From: Pseudomonadota bacterium
GTDB taxonomy: Bacteria; Pseudomonadota; Gammaproteobacteria; Steroidobacterales; Steroidobacteraceae
NCBI GenBank assembly: GCA_021838065.1
Contig: JAKCEJ010000144.1
Location: 1-7,313, forward strand
DNA: 7,313 nucleotides
Reading direction: 5' to 3'
The notes beneath the pieces are model-generated. The model did not search any database. It saw nothing but the letters and a program-made list of their open reading frames with translations, and was not told the DNA's origin. Positions 5,554 to 7,313 of this stretch are shown here, in pieces. The position numbers and the translations under genes are program-made. Each line of letters opens with the position of its first letter. The stretch's first letter is position 1.

Positions 5554-6533
5554 CCCCGCCGCGCCGACAGACCCGCGAGCAGCACGATGAGCGGCAGCAG
5601 CCAGATGCCGTCGTTCAGCCAGCTCGACAGGCGTACGCGCGGCGCTGCGCGTGCGCTGCCGAGACTGCTGATCCCGGCCGCGTGCAAGTCAGTGATCAGC
5701 TGTGGCAGCTGATCCAGCATGACGAACTCGCCACCCCCGGCCGCGGCGATCCGGCGCAGCTCGCCGGGGTGCAGCCGCGTCATGCGCACGTTGCCGCCCG
5801 GCCCGCGCACAAATCCCCCGTTGGCATCCGGCGCCGGCGCGCCGGCGGTGGTTCCGACGCCGACCACATTGACCGTGATGCCCTCCCGGTGCAGCTGTGC
5901 GGCGCTCTGCATCGCCCGCGCGGGATCGTGCACTGCGTCCATCAGCACAATGATCTGCCGGTCGCGGCCCGCCCAGGACTTCAGCAGGCGCGCAGCGGCC
6001 GTGAGCGCCGGGACGAGTCGTGCCCCATGCTCCGGCATCAGTCTCGGCGAGAGCGCCCGGCTGAGATTGCGAACTGTCGCGACGTCCGAGGTCAGCGGCG
6101 CGACGGTGTAGGCGTCTCCGGCGAATGCCACCAGCCCCACGCGCGCATCGTGCGCAGCCGAAAGCAGATCATCGACGGCGAAGCGCGCCCGCGCAATCCG
6201 GCTCGGAGGGACATCGCTCGCCAGCATGGAGGGCGAGAGCTGCGGCGCGATGACCCACGCGGCCGGCAGCTGGTAGGCAGCGGTGAGTTGCCGCTGCCAG
6301 GTCGGGCCCGCGAGCGCCACCACGGCAAGCGTCCAGATGGCCCCGATCAGAGGCCAAGGCGAGCGGCCGCTCCCTGCGCCGCCGAGACGCAGCAGCGGCA
6401 GCAGTGCGGAGTCCACCAGACGCGGCCACGCGCCGTCGCGCGCGCTGCGGCGGGCAAGCCACGCCGTGAACGCCCACAATGGCGGCAGCGCGAGGAGAAA
6501 CAGCGGGTGCAGGAAGTGAAAGGCGTGCGGCAT
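5544..6533 (-). CDS. batB: BatB-like VWA protein with degenerate MIDAS
   Basis: A 329-residue inner-membrane protein. Two N-terminal helices (about 8-26 and 60-76, the second ending LALAGPTW) precede a VWA domain (about 92-280), and a third helix (about 308-322) closes the chain before ARRGWV. The architecture and motifs SPSMLASDVPPSRIARAR (100-117), VGLVAFAGDAYTVAPLTSD (132-150) and LSPRLMPEHGA (161-171) are those of BatB. VWA domains bind partners through a metal ion held by a MIDAS site, DxSxS plus a Thr and an Asp. Here the first Asp is replaced by Gln (Q98, codon 6240-6242), giving QLSPS. T148 and D199 remain, but the usual TDG around D199 reads MDA. Metal binding is therefore probably weakened or lost. 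The ATG at 6533 lies 4 bases after the batA stop, with GGAG 13 bases upstream. The frame is otherwise intact, so this is a divergent gene rather than an obvious pseudogene. Confidence 0.88.
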   Translation of the reverse strand: MPHAFHFLHPLFLLALPPLWAFTAWLARRSARDGAWPRLVDSALLPLLRLGGAGSGRSPWPLIGAIWTLAVVALAGPTWQRQLTAAYQLPAAWVIAPQLSPSMLASDVPPSRIARARFAVDDLLSAAHDARVGLVAFAGDAYTVAPLTSDVATVRNLSRALSPRLMPEHGARLVPALTAAARLLKSWAGRDRQIIVLMDAVHDPARAMQSAAQLHREGITVNVVGVGTTAGAPAPDANGGFVRGPGGNVRMTRLHPGELRRIAAAGGGEFVMLDQLPQLITDLHAAGISSLGSARAAPRVRLSSWLNDGIWLLPLIVLLAGLSARRGWV

Positions 6534-6537
6534 GACG

Positions 6538-7313
6538 CTACGCCCGCTCCGTCATGCGCCAGGCCGCCGGCAGGCTCAGCAGCAGCGCGAGCGCAAGCGG
6601 CACGCCGAACCAGTCGGTCGCCGGGCGCAGCCAGTGCCGATCGCCCGCCACCGGCTCGAGACGGTCGATCTGACGATAGACCGCGCGCAGGGCGCCACGA
6701 TCGGTGGCGCGGAAATACTGGCCGCCGGTGATTTTCGCGATCTGCTTGAGGAGGTGCTGATCGAGGTCGGTGTTGCCGCTCACGCCGAAGAACGACCGCT
6801 GCACGGCCGCGCCGACGCCGACGGTGTCAATGCGCAGCCCCGTCTCGGCGGCGAGGCGGGCCGCCTCGAGCGGCGGCATGACTCCGGCGTTGTTGCCCCC
6901 GTCGGTGAGCAAAATCATCAACGGCTGGCGGCGAGCGTGCGCGCCTCGATTGACCTGGCGCAGGGTCTTGATCGCCAGCCCGATCGCATCGCCGATGGCC
7001 GTCTGCGGACCGGCGACCCCCACCACGGCCTCGTCGAGAAAGCGATGCACCGTACGCAAGTCGGTGGTCAGCGGCGCCTGCAGATAGGGCCGGGTGCCGA
7101 ACAGGATGAGGCCGACCTGATCGCCGTGCCGGCCGTTGATGAATTGCCCGGCCACCTGCTGCACCACCTGCAGGCGGCTCTGCCCGCCGGCCATGTCCTC
7201 GGTGGCCATGGAGCCCGAGCAGTCGATCGCCAGAATGATCTGCCGCCCCTCGGTGTGCATCGGAACCGGTGCGCCTAGCCACTGCGGCCGCATCGCCGCC
7301 ACGATCAGAGATC
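6538..7313 (-). CDS. batA: BatA-like VWA protein (N-terminus beyond the window)
   Basis: 257 full codons are visible, and the frame stays open through the right edge, so the start lies outside. The GTG at 7302 is internal: the preceding codons give SLI, and SLIVAAMRPQWLG fits the end of the second N-terminal helix of BatA (usually ALARPQW). The VWA domain has a complete MIDAS: DCSGS with Asp at 7222-7224, Thr in APLTTD at 7066-7068, and Asp in LLTDGGNN at 6901-6903. It should bind a divalent cation and interact with partners in the periplasm. Other family marks are FGTRPYLQAPLT, TAIGDAIGLAIKTL, IDTVGVGA and ITGGQYFRATD. A C-terminal helix (FGVPLALALLLSLPAAW) re-enters the membrane before a short basic end. 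The stop is TAG at 6538-6540, 4 bases before batB. The operon promoter, and the MoxR and DUF58 genes usually found upstream, would lie beyond 7313. Confidence 0.93.
   Translation of the reverse strand, partial: SLIVAAMRPQWLGAPVPMHTEGRQIILAIDCSGSMATEDMAGGQSRLQVVQQVAGQFINGRHGDQVGLILFGTRPYLQAPLTTDLRTVHRFLDEAVVGVAGPQTAIGDAIGLAIKTLRQVNRGAHARRQPLMILLTDGGNNAGVMPPLEAARLAAETGLRIDTVGVGAAVQRSFFGVSGNTDLDQHLLKQIAKITGGQYFRATDRGALRAVYRQIDRLEPVAGDRHWLRPATDWFGVPLALALLLSLPAAWRMTERA

Noticed and set aside
3275..5712. Long plus-strand open frames (575 and 396 codons) opposite batD and batC
   Set aside because: They lie antisense to genes with clear family motifs, and their translations are Arg/Ala/Gly-rich without recognisable domains. 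Missing stops are expected from high GC.
5544..6533. batB as a pseudogene
   Set aside because: The frame is uninterrupted, membrane segments and most VWA motifs are kept, and spacing to its neighbours is operon-like; only the metal site is altered.
5682..7278. Plus-strand open frames opposite batB and batA
   Set aside because: Same reason: antisense shadows of well-supported VWA genes, with Arg-rich translations and no recognisable domain.

Overview
The window comes from a GC-rich bacterium whose codons mostly end in G or C. PyrE matches the Escherichia coli enzyme closely: with the chosen start, its key residues even carry the same numbers. That, together with the AmpG-type permease and the tightly packed Bat operon, suggests a gammaproteobacterium. 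I cannot name the genus, and the placement is inference from remembered family sequences.

Layout from left to right. (1) The acidic C-terminal end of an unidentified plus-strand gene runs to position 202. (2) A convergent minus-strand pair follows: an AmpG-like transporter of the major facilitator superfamily and, overlapping its 3' end by 17 bases, a small Rieske [2Fe-2S] protein. (3) pyrE (orotate phosphoribosyltransferase) is transcribed divergently from the AmpG gene. The two 5' ends almost touch around 2010-2076, and this short zone holds a possible seven-codon leader peptide and weak promoter-like boxes. (4) From 2741 to the right edge, on the minus strand, lies a compact Bat operon in the order batA (partial), batB, batC, batD. 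Its genes are 4 bases apart or overlapping. It ends convergently against pyrE across an 11-base gap.

How the genes work together. batA to batD encode a membrane and periplasmic set: two von Willebrand factor A (VWA) proteins, one TPR protein and one large exported protein with a C-terminal membrane anchor. In other bacteria such sets usually follow genes for a MoxR AAA+ ATPase and a DUF58 protein, which would lie beyond position 7313 here. They have been linked to oxygen or stress tolerance and envelope integrity, but their biochemistry is poorly defined. AmpG-family permeases import muropeptides for peptidoglycan recycling. PyrE makes orotidine monophosphate in pyrimidine synthesis. The Rieske protein's partner is unknown.

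Coding density is very high. No stretch above 300 bases lacks a gene, and the longest gap is the pyrE/ampG divergent zone or the 11 bases at 2730-2740. I saw no tRNA, rRNA, insertion sequence, CRISPR array or phage gene. I did not find a clearly undescribed system. The most unusual points are a BatB with a broken metal-binding (MIDAS) motif beside an intact BatA, a BatB/BatC junction that looks like a split fusion gene, a strongly basic low-complexity linker in BatC, and the compressed start region of pyrE.
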